Source of the DNA: Campylobacter concisus
Lineage (GTDB): Bacteria > Campylobacterota > Campylobacteria > Campylobacterales > Campylobacteraceae
DNA: 64,000 bases
Assembly (NCBI RefSeq): GCF_003048535.1
Contig: NZ_PIRQ01000003.1
Location: forward strand, 124,001-188,000
Direction: 5' to 3'
A model generated the notes under the pieces. That model was not told the origin of the DNA, did not search any database, and saw only the letters and a list, made by a program, of their open reading frames with translations. This document shows positions 38,032 through 47,317 of this stretch, one piece after another. The number at the start of each line of letters is the position of its first letter. The first letter of the stretch is position 1. The translations under genes and the position numbers were made by a program.

Positions 38032-38037
38032 TAATAT
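38032..38037 (+). promoter_or_regulatory. Candidate -10 box of atpE
   Basis: TAATAT in the context TTTTGTTTTTGTAATATTACGG, 66 bases upstream of the atpE ATG. The implied leader of about 60 bases contains a possible GCTC/GAGC pairing (38042-38045 with 38078-38081) before the AAAAGGAG ribosome site. Confidence 0.4.
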
Positions 38038-38102
38038 TACGGCTCACAAAGTTTAAGTAGGGGACAGATCCGAAAGAGCTTTAAATTTTAAAAGGAGCAA
38101 CG

Positions 38103-38405
38103 ATGAAAAAGATCGTGTTTTTAATTCTTGGTCTTGCTGCATTTGCATTTGGCGCTGATGGCGAGATGATTAGATCGTATTCAGTTATCGCTGGTGGTAT
38201 TGGCCTTGGCCTTGCAGCCCTTGGTGGCGCTATTGGTATGGGTAATACAGCTGCTGCAACAATTAGCGGAACAGCTAGAAACCCAGGTGTTGGTAGCAAA
38301 CTTATGACTACAATGTTTATCGCTCTTGCGATGATCGAAGCACAAGTTATCTACGCACTTGTTATTACACTTATCGTTCTTTACGCAAACCCAATGCTTG
38401 GCTAA
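38103..38405 (+). CDS. atpE: ATP synthase F0 subunit c
   Basis: A 100-residue proteolipid that forms the rotor ring of F1F0. Helix 1 (about 25-50) has the tight glycine pattern GGIGLGLAALGGAIGMG, the polar loop reads ARNPG, and helix 2 carries the ion-binding Glu79 in MIEAQVIYAL. An 18-residue hydrophobic, signal-like N-terminus ending in FAFGADG precedes helix 1, as in other Epsilonproteobacteria. The absence of Na+-type ligand residues around Glu79 favours proton coupling, but that is inference. It stands alone, away from the other atp genes. Confidence 0.96.
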   Translation: MKKIVFLILGLAAFAFGADGEMIRSYSVIAGGIGLGLAALGGAIGMGNTAAATISGTARNPGVGSKLMTTMFIALAMIEAQVIYALVITLIVLYANPMLG

Positions 38406-38422
38406 GCGTAAAGCTTAAATTT

Positions 38423-38451
38423 AGCCCCTCTTTGGGGCTTTTACTCTTTTT
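38423..38451 (+). terminator. Terminator after atpE
   Basis: A GC-rich 6-bp stem (AGCCCC / GGGGCT, 38423-38428 and 38434-38439) with a TCTTT loop is followed by TTTACTCTTTTT. It ends right before tRNA-Leu, so either it leaks into the tRNA or the tRNA has its own unrecognised promoter. Confidence 0.8.
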
Positions 38452-38536
38452 GCGATCATGGTGGAATTGGTAGACACGCTATCTTGAGGGGGTAGTGCCG
38501 CTAGGTGTGCGAGTTCGAGTCTCGCTGATCGCACCA
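38452..38536 (+). tRNA. tRNA-Leu (anticodon GAG)
   Basis: An 85-base class II tRNA with CCA encoded. The acceptor stem GCGATCA (38452-38458) pairs with TGATCGC (38526-38532); discriminator A; T-loop GTTCGAGTC. The anticodon stem CTATC/GGTAG holds a 7-base loop TTGAGGG, giving anticodon GAG, which reads CUC and CUU leucine codons. The variable arm (TGCCGCTAGGTGT region) is of leucine type. Confidence 0.95.
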
Positions 38537-38591
38537 TACTAATATTACACTTCAAAATCCAAAATCTTACAAAATTAAAAAAGGGGAATTT

Positions 38592-39455
38592 ATGCTAGAT
38601 AAAAAGCGTGCTTTAAAACAGCTACAAAATGAAGCAGATGATACCGCTATCTATACATTACTCGAAGCTAGTGAAAAAAATGAAGAAAATAAAAAAATAC
38701 TTCGTAAATTAATCACTGAAGAAAAACGACACTATGCTTTTTGCCAAAAGATAACAGGCGAGAGTAGAACTGCAAATTTATTCAAAGTCATCTTCTATAC
38801 GATACTTGTTAAAATTTTTGGTACATCTTTTACTTTAAAATTTATGGAGTCACGTGAAGAAGATGCAGAGCAATTTTATCTTGGTATCGTTGATGAGTAT
38901 CCTGAAGCTAAAGATATTTATGAAGAAGAAGTAAATCACGAAAACAATTTAATCTCTATGCTAAAAGACACAAAGCTCGTAAATGCCGGCGGTATTGTTC
39001 TTGGTATGAATGACGCATTAGTTGAGTTAACTGGCACGCTAAGTGGCATCGCTCTAGCTTTTTCAAATACAAAATCAGTTGGTGCGACAGGCCTTATCAT
39101 GGGTATTGCAGCCGCTCTTTCTATGGCAGGATCAGCCTATCTTGAGTCAAAAGAAAATCCAAGTGACGAGATCAAACCGCTTACCTATTCGCTCTACACA
39201 GGAGGCTCATACATCATAACAACGGCGTTTTTGATACTTCCATTTTTCATCTTTTCAAGTTGTCTTTATGCTGTCTTGTTGATGTTTTTCTTTGCACTAG
39301 TTGCCATCATCACTTACAACTTTTACATAAGCGTGGCAAAAGAGCTTAAATTTTTGCCAAGAGTGATTGAGATGTGTGTGATAACTTTTGGTGTTGCGAT
39401 CATTTCATTTGGCATTGGCTTTTTAGTTAAGCACTATTTTGGCTTAGATATTTAA
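38592..39455 (+). CDS. MbfA-like membrane protein: ferritin-like domain fused to a VIT1/CCC1 domain
   Basis: A 287-residue protein. Residues 1-120 resemble a rubrerythrin/ferritin-like four-helix domain with metal-ligand candidates Glu14, Glu44 with His47, Glu89, Glu105 and the E-x-x-x-H-E set around residues 113-117. Residues about 130-287 contain membrane helices and the VIT1/CCC1 start VLGMNDALVELTGTLSG. The fusion matches membrane-bound ferritin A (MbfA), an iron or manganese exporter protecting against H2O2 and metal stress in alphaproteobacteria. The function here is inferred. It follows tRNA-Leu; its stop overlaps the ribD stop by 4 bases. Confidence 0.85.
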   Translation: MLDKKRALKQLQNEADDTAIYTLLEASEKNEENKKILRKLITEEKRHYAFCQKITGESRTANLFKVIFYTILVKIFGTSFTLKFMESREEDAEQFYLGIVDEYPEAKDIYEEEVNHENNLISMLKDTKLVNAGGIVLGMNDALVELTGTLSGIALAFSNTKSVGATGLIMGIAAALSMAGSAYLESKENPSDEIKPLTYSLYTGGSYIITTAFLILPFFIFSSCLYAVLLMFFFALVAIITYNFYISVAKELKFLPRVIEMCVITFGVAIISFGIGFLVKHYFGLDI

Positions 39456-40513
39456 TCCAAAATTTCATACCAAGTGTAGCTGTCGTCTCCAAAATTCCCA
39501 CTAAATAGTGGCTTTAAATTTAGATCAAGGCTCAGGTTTTTACCATCCTTAAAATTTGAGCTTTGATAGATAAGTAGCCACTTTACGTTTGCTAGCTTTC
39601 CATCTTTTGCAAGCTTTAAAAACTCATCAGCTCCTTCAAACATAGTAAGCCCTGTTAAATTAAGCTCTTTTTGAATGCTGACTTTTCTATCTGGTACACT
39701 AAAAAGTGGTATCGTCTTATCAAATTTATCACTTCTTGAGTAGATTATAACGTCTGGGTTTTTACCGCTACCCACTAACCTGCTGTCAAGCTTTGGCTGG
39801 TCTGTTCGCACTGTGTTGCCACCGATCACTAGTGTATCTATAACGCTTCTAAGTTTATGGACGTGCGTACGGCTAAGCTCATTTGTGATGATACCACCAC
39901 TTGCCACGCCATTTTTACTAAGAGCTATTTTTAAAAAACTAAATCCACCATTTTGATATGCCAAAAATGGCTCAAGTAGCTTATCACAACGCTCTTTTAA
40001 AACGCCAAATTTAACTTTTATACCAGCGCTTTTAAGCAAATTACCACCACCGCTTGCGATTTTATTTTCATCGTAGCTGCCTATTATCACCTCACTAAAG
40101 CCAAGTTCTTTTAGCAAATTTGCACAAGGTGGCGTTTTACCATGATGCGAGCAAGGCTCTAGCGTAACGTAAGCTTTTGCATTTTTTAGTAAATTTGAGT
40201 GGTTATTTAGTATAAATTCGTAGGTAAATTTTGGCTCCAAAAGGCCAAATTCGTCCTCTTTTATATTAGAGCTAAATTTATCGTTATATGCTTTTATAAA
40301 ATCTTCTTTAAATTTTTCACTTTTTTTACAAAGTGCAAAAAGTATCGCTATCGGTTCAGCGTGTAAATATCCAGCCTTTTCATGAGCCTTGCAAGATAAA
40401 ATTTGACCATTTTCATCAAGGGTAAGGCATCCAACGGCTGGATTTGTGTGGGTCAGGATCTGAAATTTCCAAGCCTCGCTTAAAGCAAGATCCATGTAAA
40501 ATTCGTCGTTCAT
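39452..40513 (-). CDS. ribD: Bifunctional riboflavin deaminase/reductase RibD
   Basis: A 353-residue protein. The N-terminal half is a cytidine-deaminase-like zinc domain (HAEPIAILFAL, then PCSHHGKTPPC), which deaminates the pyrimidine precursor. The C-terminal half is the NADPH reductase domain (GGIITNELSRTHVHKLR, IGGNTVRTDQPKLDSR). Together they catalyse steps 2 and 3 of riboflavin synthesis. It is shorter at the end than E. coli RibD (367). Its stop overlaps the convergent MbfA-like gene, so no terminator fits between them. Confidence 0.94.
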   Translation of the reverse strand: MNDEFYMDLALSEAWKFQILTHTNPAVGCLTLDENGQILSCKAHEKAGYLHAEPIAILFALCKKSEKFKEDFIKAYNDKFSSNIKEDEFGLLEPKFTYEFILNNHSNLLKNAKAYVTLEPCSHHGKTPPCANLLKELGFSEVIIGSYDENKIASGGGNLLKSAGIKVKFGVLKERCDKLLEPFLAYQNGGFSFLKIALSKNGVASGGIITNELSRTHVHKLRSVIDTLVIGGNTVRTDQPKLDSRLVGSGKNPDVIIYSRSDKFDKTIPLFSVPDRKVSIQKELNLTGLTMFEGADEFLKLAKDGKLANVKWLLIYQSSNFKDGKNLSLDLNLKPLFSGNFGDDSYTWYEILD

Positions 40514-40528
40514 CTTAGCAGACTATAT

Positions 40529-41080
40529 TTATTTTCCTATATCTTTTATCTCATCAACAAGAGTTTTTGAGACCAAGTCGATATCGGTCGGCTCATCCTC
40601 CGCGTCCCACCTAAAAGCAGCAATCTCTGCCAAAACAGCGATCTCTTTGAAATAGCTATATTTCGTTGTAGAAACTGGTATAGCGTAAGAAACCAAAAGC
40701 CTATCAGTGTTATCATAAATTTTCACGCTATAGCGAAAGTGTGGCTTGTTTAACGCCTTGCCACCCCGGTTAAACCATCTTTCATAATCCATTTGTATTT
40801 TTATCTTGAAGCTATTTTCGTCCCCTAAAATGCCCTGCTCTTTTAGATGTTTGTTTATAAATTCCACAAACTCATCACGAAGTTCGCTTTCGTTTTTATA
40901 GTTAGTGTTGTGCTCATATCTAGTTGGTTGATTTGTCAATGTTAGGTTAAAATCACTAACAATGTATTTAGCCACGCCTTTTTGTATCGGCGTTGGCTCA
41001 ACATTATATTTATATCTTCCCGAGCATCCAACTAAGAAAACACTTAAAACTATTAAAAAGAGTATTTTTACAAATTTCAT
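40529..41080 (-). CDS. Putative lipoprotein of unknown function
   Basis: A 183-residue protein with a signal peptide and lipobox (VFLVGCSG, Cys19). The rest is a small periplasm-facing domain with alternating beta strands and no motif I recognise; RYKYNVEPTPIQKGVAKYIV follows the Cys. It lies between ribD (15 bases) and fhs (11 bases) on the same strand, so it is probably transcribed with fhs. Outer or inner membrane anchoring cannot be told apart: Ser at +2 suggests outer membrane sorting. Confidence 0.8.
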   Translation of the reverse strand: MKFVKILFLIVLSVFLVGCSGRYKYNVEPTPIQKGVAKYIVSDFNLTLTNQPTRYEHNTNYKNESELRDEFVEFINKHLKEQGILGDENSFKIKIQMDYERWFNRGGKALNKPHFRYSVKIYDNTDRLLVSYAIPVSTTKYSYFKEIAVLAEIAAFRWDAEDEPTDIDLVSKTLVDEIKDIGK

Positions 41081-41091
41081 ATTTTCTAAAT

Positions 41092-42741
41092 TTACGATAA
41101 GCCGTCGATCTTGCCGTTGGCATCTATCTTCATATTGACAGCAGCTGGCACTTTTGGAAGTCCTGGCATTAGCATGATCTTACCGCAAACTGCGACTATA
41201 AAGCCAGCTCCCGTCCTAATGTCAAGGTCTTTTACACTAAATGTAAAGCCCTTTGCTCTACCCAAAAGCTTCGCATCGTCGCTAAATGAATACTGAGTTT
41301 TTGCGATACAAACTGGCAAATGGCTCAAATTTAGCTCTTTTATCATCTCAAGCTTTTTAAGAGCAGCCTCCTCAAAGACCACCTCACCAGCTCCATAAAT
41401 TTCCTTAGCGACCTTTTCTATTTTAGTTTTCGTATCGTCGCTCATCTCGTAGGTGAAATTTATCTTACTTGGCTTGTCACACGCCTTTAAAACTAGCTCG
41501 GCAAGCTCAAGCGCGCCTTTACCACCTTTTAAGAAATTCTCACAAACTGCCACTTCTACACCAAGCTCACGGCAATACTCTTTTACAAAATTTATCTCTT
41601 CATAGGTATCAAAGCCAAATTTATTAAGCGCTACGACTACATTTTGACCGAATTTACCTTTTAAATTTTCGATGTGTCCACCAAGGTTTTCGATACCTTT
41701 TTTAAGAGCATTCATATCTGGTTTTGTGATCTCATCTTTATTTGCTTCGCCGTTATATTTTAGCGATCTGATCGTGCTTACAAGCACCACAGCGCTTGGT
41801 TTGATGTCAGCAATCCTGCATTTTATATCTAAAAATTTCTCCGCACCAAGTTCAGAGCCAAAGCCAGCTTCAGTGATAACGTAGTCGGCTAAATTTAGAG
41901 CCGTTTTTGTTGCGATGACGGAGTTACAGCCGTGTGCGATGTTTGCAAATGGACCGCCATGTACGAGCGTAGGTGTGTGCTCAAGCGTTTGAAATAAATT
42001 TGGCTTGATCGCATCTTTTAAAAGTATACAAACAGCGTCTTGACAGCCTAGATCACGCACGTAGATAGGCTTTTTATCGCTATCATAGGCAACCATGATG
42101 TTTGCTACGCGCTCTTTTAGATCAGAAAGGCTTGTTGCTAGACAAAGCACAGCCATGATCTCGCTTGCAGCGGTGATATTAAAGCCATCTTCTCTTGGCA
42201 CGCCATCCGTTCTGCCACCCTGACCCACAGTGATAAACCTAAGCGCGCGGTCGTTCATATCCATACAGCGCTTCCATAAAATTTTCTCGATTTTTAGCGG
42301 GTTTTCTTGATAGAGGCTATTATCTATCATCGCTGAAATAAGGTTATTTGCCGATGTTATAGCATGAAAATCGCCAGTGAAGTGTAAATTTAGATCCTCC
42401 ATCGGCGCAAGCTGCGAGTAGCCGCCACCTGCTGCTCCACCCTTTATACCAAAAACTGGCCCAAGAGATGGCTCACGAAGTGCCAAACAGACCTTTTTAT
42501 TAAGTAAATTTAGTGCGTCAGCAAGACCTATTGACATAGTCGTTTTGCCTTCGCCATATGGGGTTGGATTAGTCGCGGTGACTAAGATGAGCTTTGAGTT
42601 TGATGGTTCAAGTCTAGGAGAAATTTTAGCCTTAAATTTTCCGTAAAGCTCGAGCTCGTCTTCGCTTAAGCCTAACTTTGCGGCAACTTTACTTATGTGT
42701 TCTAACTTTGTTTGGTGAGTTATCTCGATGTCGCTTAGCAT
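41092..42741 (-). CDS. fhs: Formate-tetrahydrofolate ligase
   Basis: A 549-residue enzyme that uses ATP to join formate to tetrahydrofolate, giving 10-formyl-THF for purines and initiator tRNA. The P-loop PYGEGKTT sits near residue 63, followed by LREPSLGPVFGIKGGAAGGG, a strict family signature. It follows rimP with a 1-base gap. Formate is abundant in campylobacters as an electron donor; here it also feeds C1 metabolism. Not all Campylobacter species carry this gene, to my recollection. Confidence 0.97.
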   Translation of the reverse strand: MLSDIEITHQTKLEHISKVAAKLGLSEDELELYGKFKAKISPRLEPSNSKLILVTATNPTPYGEGKTTMSIGLADALNLLNKKVCLALREPSLGPVFGIKGGAAGGGYSQLAPMEDLNLHFTGDFHAITSANNLISAMIDNSLYQENPLKIEKILWKRCMDMNDRALRFITVGQGGRTDGVPREDGFNITAASEIMAVLCLATSLSDLKERVANIMVAYDSDKKPIYVRDLGCQDAVCILLKDAIKPNLFQTLEHTPTLVHGGPFANIAHGCNSVIATKTALNLADYVITEAGFGSELGAEKFLDIKCRIADIKPSAVVLVSTIRSLKYNGEANKDEITKPDMNALKKGIENLGGHIENLKGKFGQNVVVALNKFGFDTYEEINFVKEYCRELGVEVAVCENFLKGGKGALELAELVLKACDKPSKINFTYEMSDDTKTKIEKVAKEIYGAGEVVFEEAALKKLEMIKELNLSHLPVCIAKTQYSFSDDAKLLGRAKGFTFSVKDLDIRTGAGFIVAVCGKIMLMPGLPKVPAAVNMKIDANGKIDGLS

Positions 42742-42742
42742 T

Positions 42743-43159
42743 TTACCACTCCAAATATGTTTTTGCTTTTTTTATCTCACTAATGTTGATCTCAAAGATT
42801 CCCTCTTCATTTTCAACCGCTATGTTCTCTTCATCCGCTTTTACGAGTCTTCCTGTAAATTTATCAGCCTCGGTTTGAACTTTCACAAGCTCGCCAACAC
42901 TCGCTTTAAAATGAGACGGCTTACTAAGTTTTCTTTCAAGACCAGGCGAGCTAACCTCTAGGTTGTAGTCTCCACTAACTGGTGGTGTCACGTCAAAAAT
43001 AGGTGAAAGCAGACGGCTCACTTTTTCGCAGTCATCTAGGCTAACTCCGCCATTTTTTGTGATGTAAACTCTAAAAATAGCCCTGCCATTTTCATTTGCG
43101 ATCTCGCTGTCGTAAAGCTCAACACCGCATTCGCGTACTAGTTTGTCTAAATTATCCAT
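42743..43159 (-). CDS. rimP: Ribosome maturation factor RimP
   Basis: A 138-residue two-domain protein with the N-terminal alpha-beta domain (VYITKNGGVSLDDCEKVSRLL) and a C-terminal SH3-like domain. The conserved SPGLERKLSKPSHF patch lies near residue 70. It binds S12 and assists 30S assembly. The start overlaps rbfA by 8 bases, giving the infB-rbfA-rimP order of the translation cluster. Confidence 0.95.
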   Translation of the reverse strand: MDNLDKLVRECGVELYDSEIANENGRAIFRVYITKNGGVSLDDCEKVSRLLSPIFDVTPPVSGDYNLEVSSPGLERKLSKPSHFKASVGELVKVQTEADKFTGRLVKADEENIAVENEEGIFEINISEIKKAKTYLEW

Positions 43160-43517
43160 TTTTGTTTAAATCCTTTGAAATTTTATCAAACAACTTATCC
43201 ATATGGTTTTGGTACTCTAATCTATCGTCAAATTTAAAGTGAAAATTTGGGCATCTATACCAGCCCTCAGCTGCCATACAGTGGTTTTGCAAATGCCTAC
43301 AAACTCGCTTTAAATGCCCCAAAATATACTCTTGTTCACGCTCATCAAATGCCATTTTATCAAGATATACAAAAGCATCATATCTACCCTTTTTACACTC
43401 GACATCAGTGACACAAAGCCCTTTTAAAATGCTATCTTCAAGAGTAGCTAAGGCCTCTGGAATGAGCTCTTTTAGCACGCTCTCTGTTCTCATACGCTTT
43501 ATTTCGTTAGCGTTCAT
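43152..43517 (-). CDS. rbfA: Ribosome-binding factor A
   Basis: A 121-residue KH-type protein needed for late 30S maturation. The [20 protein letters not shown] start and the central [20 protein letters not shown] strand correspond to the family, though the sequence is divergent and the region near residue 80 has two Cys plus a further CP motif ([18 protein letters not shown]) typical of this lineage. It overlaps infB by 4 bases and rimP by 8. Confidence 0.9.
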   Translation of the reverse strand: MNANEIKRMRTESVLKELIPEALATLEDSILKGLCVTDVECKKGRYDAFVYLDKMAFDEREQEYILGHLKRVCRHLQNHCMAAEGWYRCPNFHFKFDDRLEYQNHMDKLFDKISKDLNKNG

Positions 43518-46162
43518 AGAGTAGCTTTCTCCTTGACTTCTTTGAAGCTTTCGATATAGTCGTTTTCTCTAATATCGTTGAAATTTTCGATACCAACGCC
43601 ACATTCATAACCTTTAGCAACCTCTTTGACGTCATCTTTGAAGCGTTTTAATGAGCTTACCAAGCCCTCGTAAACGACTACACCTTCTCTAATAAGGCGA
43701 ATTTTTGCCCCTCTGTTTATCGTGCCTTCAGTAACAATACATCCAGCAATAGTTCCAACTTTTGGCACATGGATCACTTGGCGAACCTGAGCTTGACCAA
43801 GCTGCTCTTCTCTGATGATTGGTGACATTAGTCCGCCCAAGATTGCTTTCACGTCGTCAATTAAATTATAAATAACATTATAAGTCTTTATCTCGACACC
43901 GCTCTCTTTTGCCTTTTCTTTTATCTCGCCAGTTGGTCTTATGTTGAAACCAAGGATTATACAGTCTTCGCTCGCACTAGCAAGTGCCACGTCGCTTTGT
44001 GTGATACCACCAACACCTGAGTGGATGACATTTACTCTGATCTCATCATTTGCTAGTTTTTCTAGACTTGCTTTTAGTGCCTCAAGTGAGCCACCAACGT
44101 CAGCTTTGATGATGACTGGAAGTGTCTTTAGCTCGCCCTCAGCGATCTTAGCACTAAGCTCATCGATACTAACTTTTGTACTCTTACTAAGCTCTTTTTG
44201 GCGGATGTATTCAGCCTTTTTCTGCGCGTATTCACGAGCCTCTTTATCAGTTTTTACGCCTATTAATGTCTCGCCTGCCTCTGCTATCTCACTAAGACCT
44301 ACTATCACACCGCATTCGCCTGGTTTTATATCTTGTAAAGGCATACCTTGGTCATCAAGTAAGCTTCTTATCTTTCCATACGCAACGCCAGCTACGACAG
44401 TATCCCCAACATGAAGAGTGCCATTTTCAACGATAATAGTAGCGACTGGGCCACGACCCTTTTGAAGTGAGCTCTCGATGACAGTTGCTTTTGCATTTGC
44501 CCTTGGATTTGCTTTTAGCTCTAAAAGGTCAGCTTGTAAAAGTACGATCTCAAGCAGATCATCTATACCCATGCCTGTTTTTGCAGAGATTGGCACAAAT
44601 TCATATTTTCCGCCCCACTCTGTTGGCATGATATCAAGCTCGGCAAGACCAGTCTTTACTAGGTCAGGATTTGCTGACTCTTTATCCATTTTGTTTATAG
44701 CGATGATTATTGGTACACCAGCAGCTTTTGCGTGGCTGACCGCCTCTTTTGTTTGTGGTTTTACGCCATCATCTGCTGCAACAACGATGATAACTATATC
44801 AGTTACGCCAGCACCTCTTGCACGCATAGCCGTAAATGCTTCGTGACCTGGGGTGTCAATAAATGTGATGTTTTTGCCGTTTTTATTTACCATATAAGCA
44901 CCAACATGCTGAGTGATACCACCGGCCTCTCCTGCTGCTACACGTGATTTTCTTATGTAATCAAGCAATGAAGTTTTACCATGATCAACGTGACCCATGA
45001 TGGTTATGACTGGTGCTCTTGGCTGGAGATTTTCATCGTCTTTTATCTCTTCTTCATAGGCTGCTACGTAGTCAAATTCTTTTTGATCATCGATGATATT
45101 AACCTCTACATTAAACTCATCAGCCAAAATTTCTATCGCATCTTCATCCAAAAAGTCATTTTTTGTTGTCATCATGCCAAGCATGAAAAGCTTACCAATA
45201 ATCTCACTTGGCTGCTTGTTTAGCTTTTCAGCAAATTCATAAACACGAATTTCTTTTGGAATATTTATAGACGTCACAGCTTCATTGTTTTGTTTATTTT
45301 CAGGCTTTTTGTGTTTTTTTCTAGCTCTTCTTTGAATGCCACCCTCACCAAATGAATTTATCGTATTATTGACCGTAGTTCTCATAACATTTGGCTGTTT
45401 TGTCTTTTGAGCAGGTGCTGGTACCGGAGTTTTAAAACTAAAATCAGGAAGAACGACTACATCTTCATCTTCTAGCACTATGTCACCAAAATCACTTCCT
45501 CCAAGCAGATCCATCTTCTGGGCGCTATCCTTTTTACTTGCAACAACTACTTTTTTATCTTTTTTCTTTTTCTTAGCTAAATTTTCATCACTTGATGAAA
45601 ACATACTTTTAAAATCGCTTATATTAGCTATGCTTGGTTCAGGCTTTTTCTCTTCTTTTGTAGTAATTGGCGTTTCATAATCTTTTTTCTTTTTTACTAT
45701 CACAAGGCCACGTCTTTTTTGAGTCACATCAGCCAAGCTCTCTTTTGGTCTTAGAGCTTCGACTTGTTTTTGCTCTACTTTGATTTCTTCTTTTTTAGGC
45801 TCGATTTTTTGTTTTTCTTCTAAAATTTGTGTCTCTTTCTTAGTCTCAGCTTTTACCGACTTTGACTCAGTTTTAGTAGTAGCTTTTTTAGATTCACTTT
45901 TTTGTTTTTCTTCTTTTTTTACTGGCTCTTTTTCTACTTCTTTTTTAGGCTCTTTTTTTGGTTTAGGTTCACTCTTTTTCTTTTTAAATTTATCTGGTAT
46001 CACGCCAGTTTGAACATATTCATATATAGCTTCGGCCTCTTCAAGGCTAACTGCATTTGAGTGAGTTTTGACTTTTAATCCTAACTCTTGAGCTTTTTCT
46101 ACTATCTCTTTACTTGGATAGCCAAGCTCGTTTGCGATCTCTGAAATCCTAACATTGCTCAT
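43514..46162 (-). CDS. infB: Translation initiation factor IF-2
   Basis: An 882-residue GTPase. An IF2-N motif lies at about 1-50 ([19 protein letters not shown]), then a long Lys/Glu/Pro/Val-rich linker (about 55-235), a second IF2-N domain near 300-350, and the G domain with GHVDHGKTS (about residue 390), DTPGHEAF (G3) and NKMD (G4), followed by domains II to IV. It loads fMet-tRNA on the 30S subunit. It overlaps ylxR by 14 bases and rbfA by 4, so translation of the cluster is coupled. Confidence 0.97.
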   Translation of the reverse strand: MSNVRISEIANELGYPSKEIVEKAQELGLKVKTHSNAVSLEEAEAIYEYVQTGVIPDKFKKKKSEPKPKKEPKKEVEKEPVKKEEKQKSESKKATTKTESKSVKAETKKETQILEEKQKIEPKKEEIKVEQKQVEALRPKESLADVTQKRRGLVIVKKKKDYETPITTKEEKKPEPSIANISDFKSMFSSSDENLAKKKKKDKKVVVASKKDSAQKMDLLGGSDFGDIVLEDEDVVVLPDFSFKTPVPAPAQKTKQPNVMRTTVNNTINSFGEGGIQRRARKKHKKPENKQNNEAVTSINIPKEIRVYEFAEKLNKQPSEIIGKLFMLGMMTTKNDFLDEDAIEILADEFNVEVNIIDDQKEFDYVAAYEEEIKDDENLQPRAPVITIMGHVDHGKTSLLDYIRKSRVAAGEAGGITQHVGAYMVNKNGKNITFIDTPGHEAFTAMRARGAGVTDIVIIVVAADDGVKPQTKEAVSHAKAAGVPIIIAINKMDKESANPDLVKTGLAELDIMPTEWGGKYEFVPISAKTGMGIDDLLEIVLLQADLLELKANPRANAKATVIESSLQKGRGPVATIIVENGTLHVGDTVVAGVAYGKIRSLLDDQGMPLQDIKPGECGVIVGLSEIAEAGETLIGVKTDKEAREYAQKKAEYIRQKELSKSTKVSIDELSAKIAEGELKTLPVIIKADVGGSLEALKASLEKLANDEIRVNVIHSGVGGITQSDVALASASEDCIILGFNIRPTGEIKEKAKESGVEIKTYNVIYNLIDDVKAILGGLMSPIIREEQLGQAQVRQVIHVPKVGTIAGCIVTEGTINRGAKIRLIREGVVVYEGLVSSLKRFKDDVKEVAKGYECGVGIENFNDIRENDYIESFKEVKEKATL

Positions 46163-46403
46163 TTAAGAGTATCTCCTTTAACTTCGGTGCATCACAAATA
46201 AAAGCACCTTTAGTTTGTTTATCAATTATTTTTTTTAAAATTTTTATATCTTTTTGCATACATTTGTCGCACAGATAAAAGCTACGACCATTTCCTTTGC
46301 CATGCTCTAAATTCTTACCTACCAAGCGGTATCTTTTTAGCAAGCTCTGAGAAATTTTAATTTTACAAGCGACACATGTCCTTACAGGATTATTTTTGTT
46401 CAT
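46149..46403 (-). CDS. YlxR family protein (DUF448)
   Basis: An 84-residue protein in the usual place just upstream of infB. It has the family motif PVRTCVACK near the N-terminus, [10 protein letters not shown] in the middle and basic patches suited to nucleic acid binding. The two Cys-x-x-Cys pairs (CVAC, CDKC) could bind a metal. YlxR has been linked to RNA binding and to regulation of RNase P or of the nus/infB cluster, but its exact role here is unknown. It overlaps infB by 14 bases. Confidence 0.88.
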   Translation of the reverse strand: MNKNNPVRTCVACKIKISQSLLKRYRLVGKNLEHGKGNGRSFYLCDKCMQKDIKILKKIIDKQTKGAFICDAPKLKEILLNEQC

Positions 46404-46424
46404 TATATCTTTTTAAACTTGTTT

Positions 46425-47309
46425 TTAGCTTTGCGTAATTTCGTATCCATCGTTATCAAATGAAAAAACCTCAACCCTAAAATCACCAAATTTACTCTTT
46501 AAAATATCTCGTAAATTTTTAGCATCATCTTTGTAAGCGATATTTAAAAAGCTTGAACCTGAGCCTGAAAGCGTGCTCATTAAAGCACCATTTTCATAAG
46601 CTACTTTTCTAACTTCAAAAAGCTCTTCTAAAGCGTGCATTCTACGCTCTTCATGCATCAAATCTTTGCTTGCTATTTTTAAGAGATCATACTTTTTTTC
46701 ATAAAAACAAGATGTTAAAAAAGCAGCATGAGATAAGTTATTTACACACTCTTTCATCGTATAGTTTTTTGGTAAAATTTGTCTTGATGAGGATGTACTC
46801 ATTGGTTTATTTGGGATAACAACTACTGCTTTTATCTCGTCGCTTAAGCTTATTTTATTTGCGTAAACATTGCCATTTTTTACAATCGCACTGATAAATC
46901 CGCCGTGAACTGCTGGCGAGATATTATCAGGATGGGTTTCGTAGATGATGGCTTTATTTAAAACTATCTCTTTACTTGCCTTAAAACCAGCTATTTCGTA
47001 TGCTGAAGCAATGGCTCCAACGATAACAGCGGAGCTACTGCCAAGCCCCCTTGAAAATGGGATATTATTTTCAAAAACGACTCTAAAATTTTCATTTTTA
47101 CCAGTTAGCTCAAAAAAAATTTCATTAAAAATACTTAAGAATATATTATTTCTTTTTAAATTTACACTTCCACTGCCTTCGCCGTTTATCGACACTGAGC
47201 TAAATTTTGCTGGCTCGATTTTCACGCTATTAAAAAGCTTCAAACTAAGCCCCAAAGCATCAAAACCAGGACCCAAATTTGCACTTGTTGCAGGGACTAA
47301 GATGTTCAA
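46425..47309 (-). CDS. thrB: Homoserine kinase
   Basis: A 294-residue GHMP kinase that phosphorylates homoserine in threonine synthesis. The N-terminal VPATSANLGPGFDALG and the ATP loop PFSRGLGSSSAVIVGA are diagnostic, as is the C-terminal LSGSGSSF glycine loop. It lies 8 bases downstream of tsaB, so it belongs to the lpxC-tsaB-thrB unit; the link between these functions is only positional. Confidence 0.96.
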   Translation of the reverse strand: MNILVPATSANLGPGFDALGLSLKLFNSVKIEPAKFSSVSINGEGSGSVNLKRNNIFLSIFNEIFFELTGKNENFRVVFENNIPFSRGLGSSSAVIVGAIASAYEIAGFKASKEIVLNKAIIYETHPDNISPAVHGGFISAIVKNGNVYANKISLSDEIKAVVVIPNKPMSTSSSRQILPKNYTMKECVNNLSHAAFLTSCFYEKKYDLLKIASKDLMHEERRMHALEELFEVRKVAYENGALMSTLSGSGSSFLNIAYKDDAKNLRDILKSKFGDFRVEVFSFDNDGYEITQS

Positions 47310-47317
47310 AATTTCTC

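Noticed and set aside
45740-46000. Low-complexity A/G-rich tract that looks like a repeat array.
   Set aside because: It encodes the Lys/Glu-rich linker of IF-2, so it is a protein composition effect.
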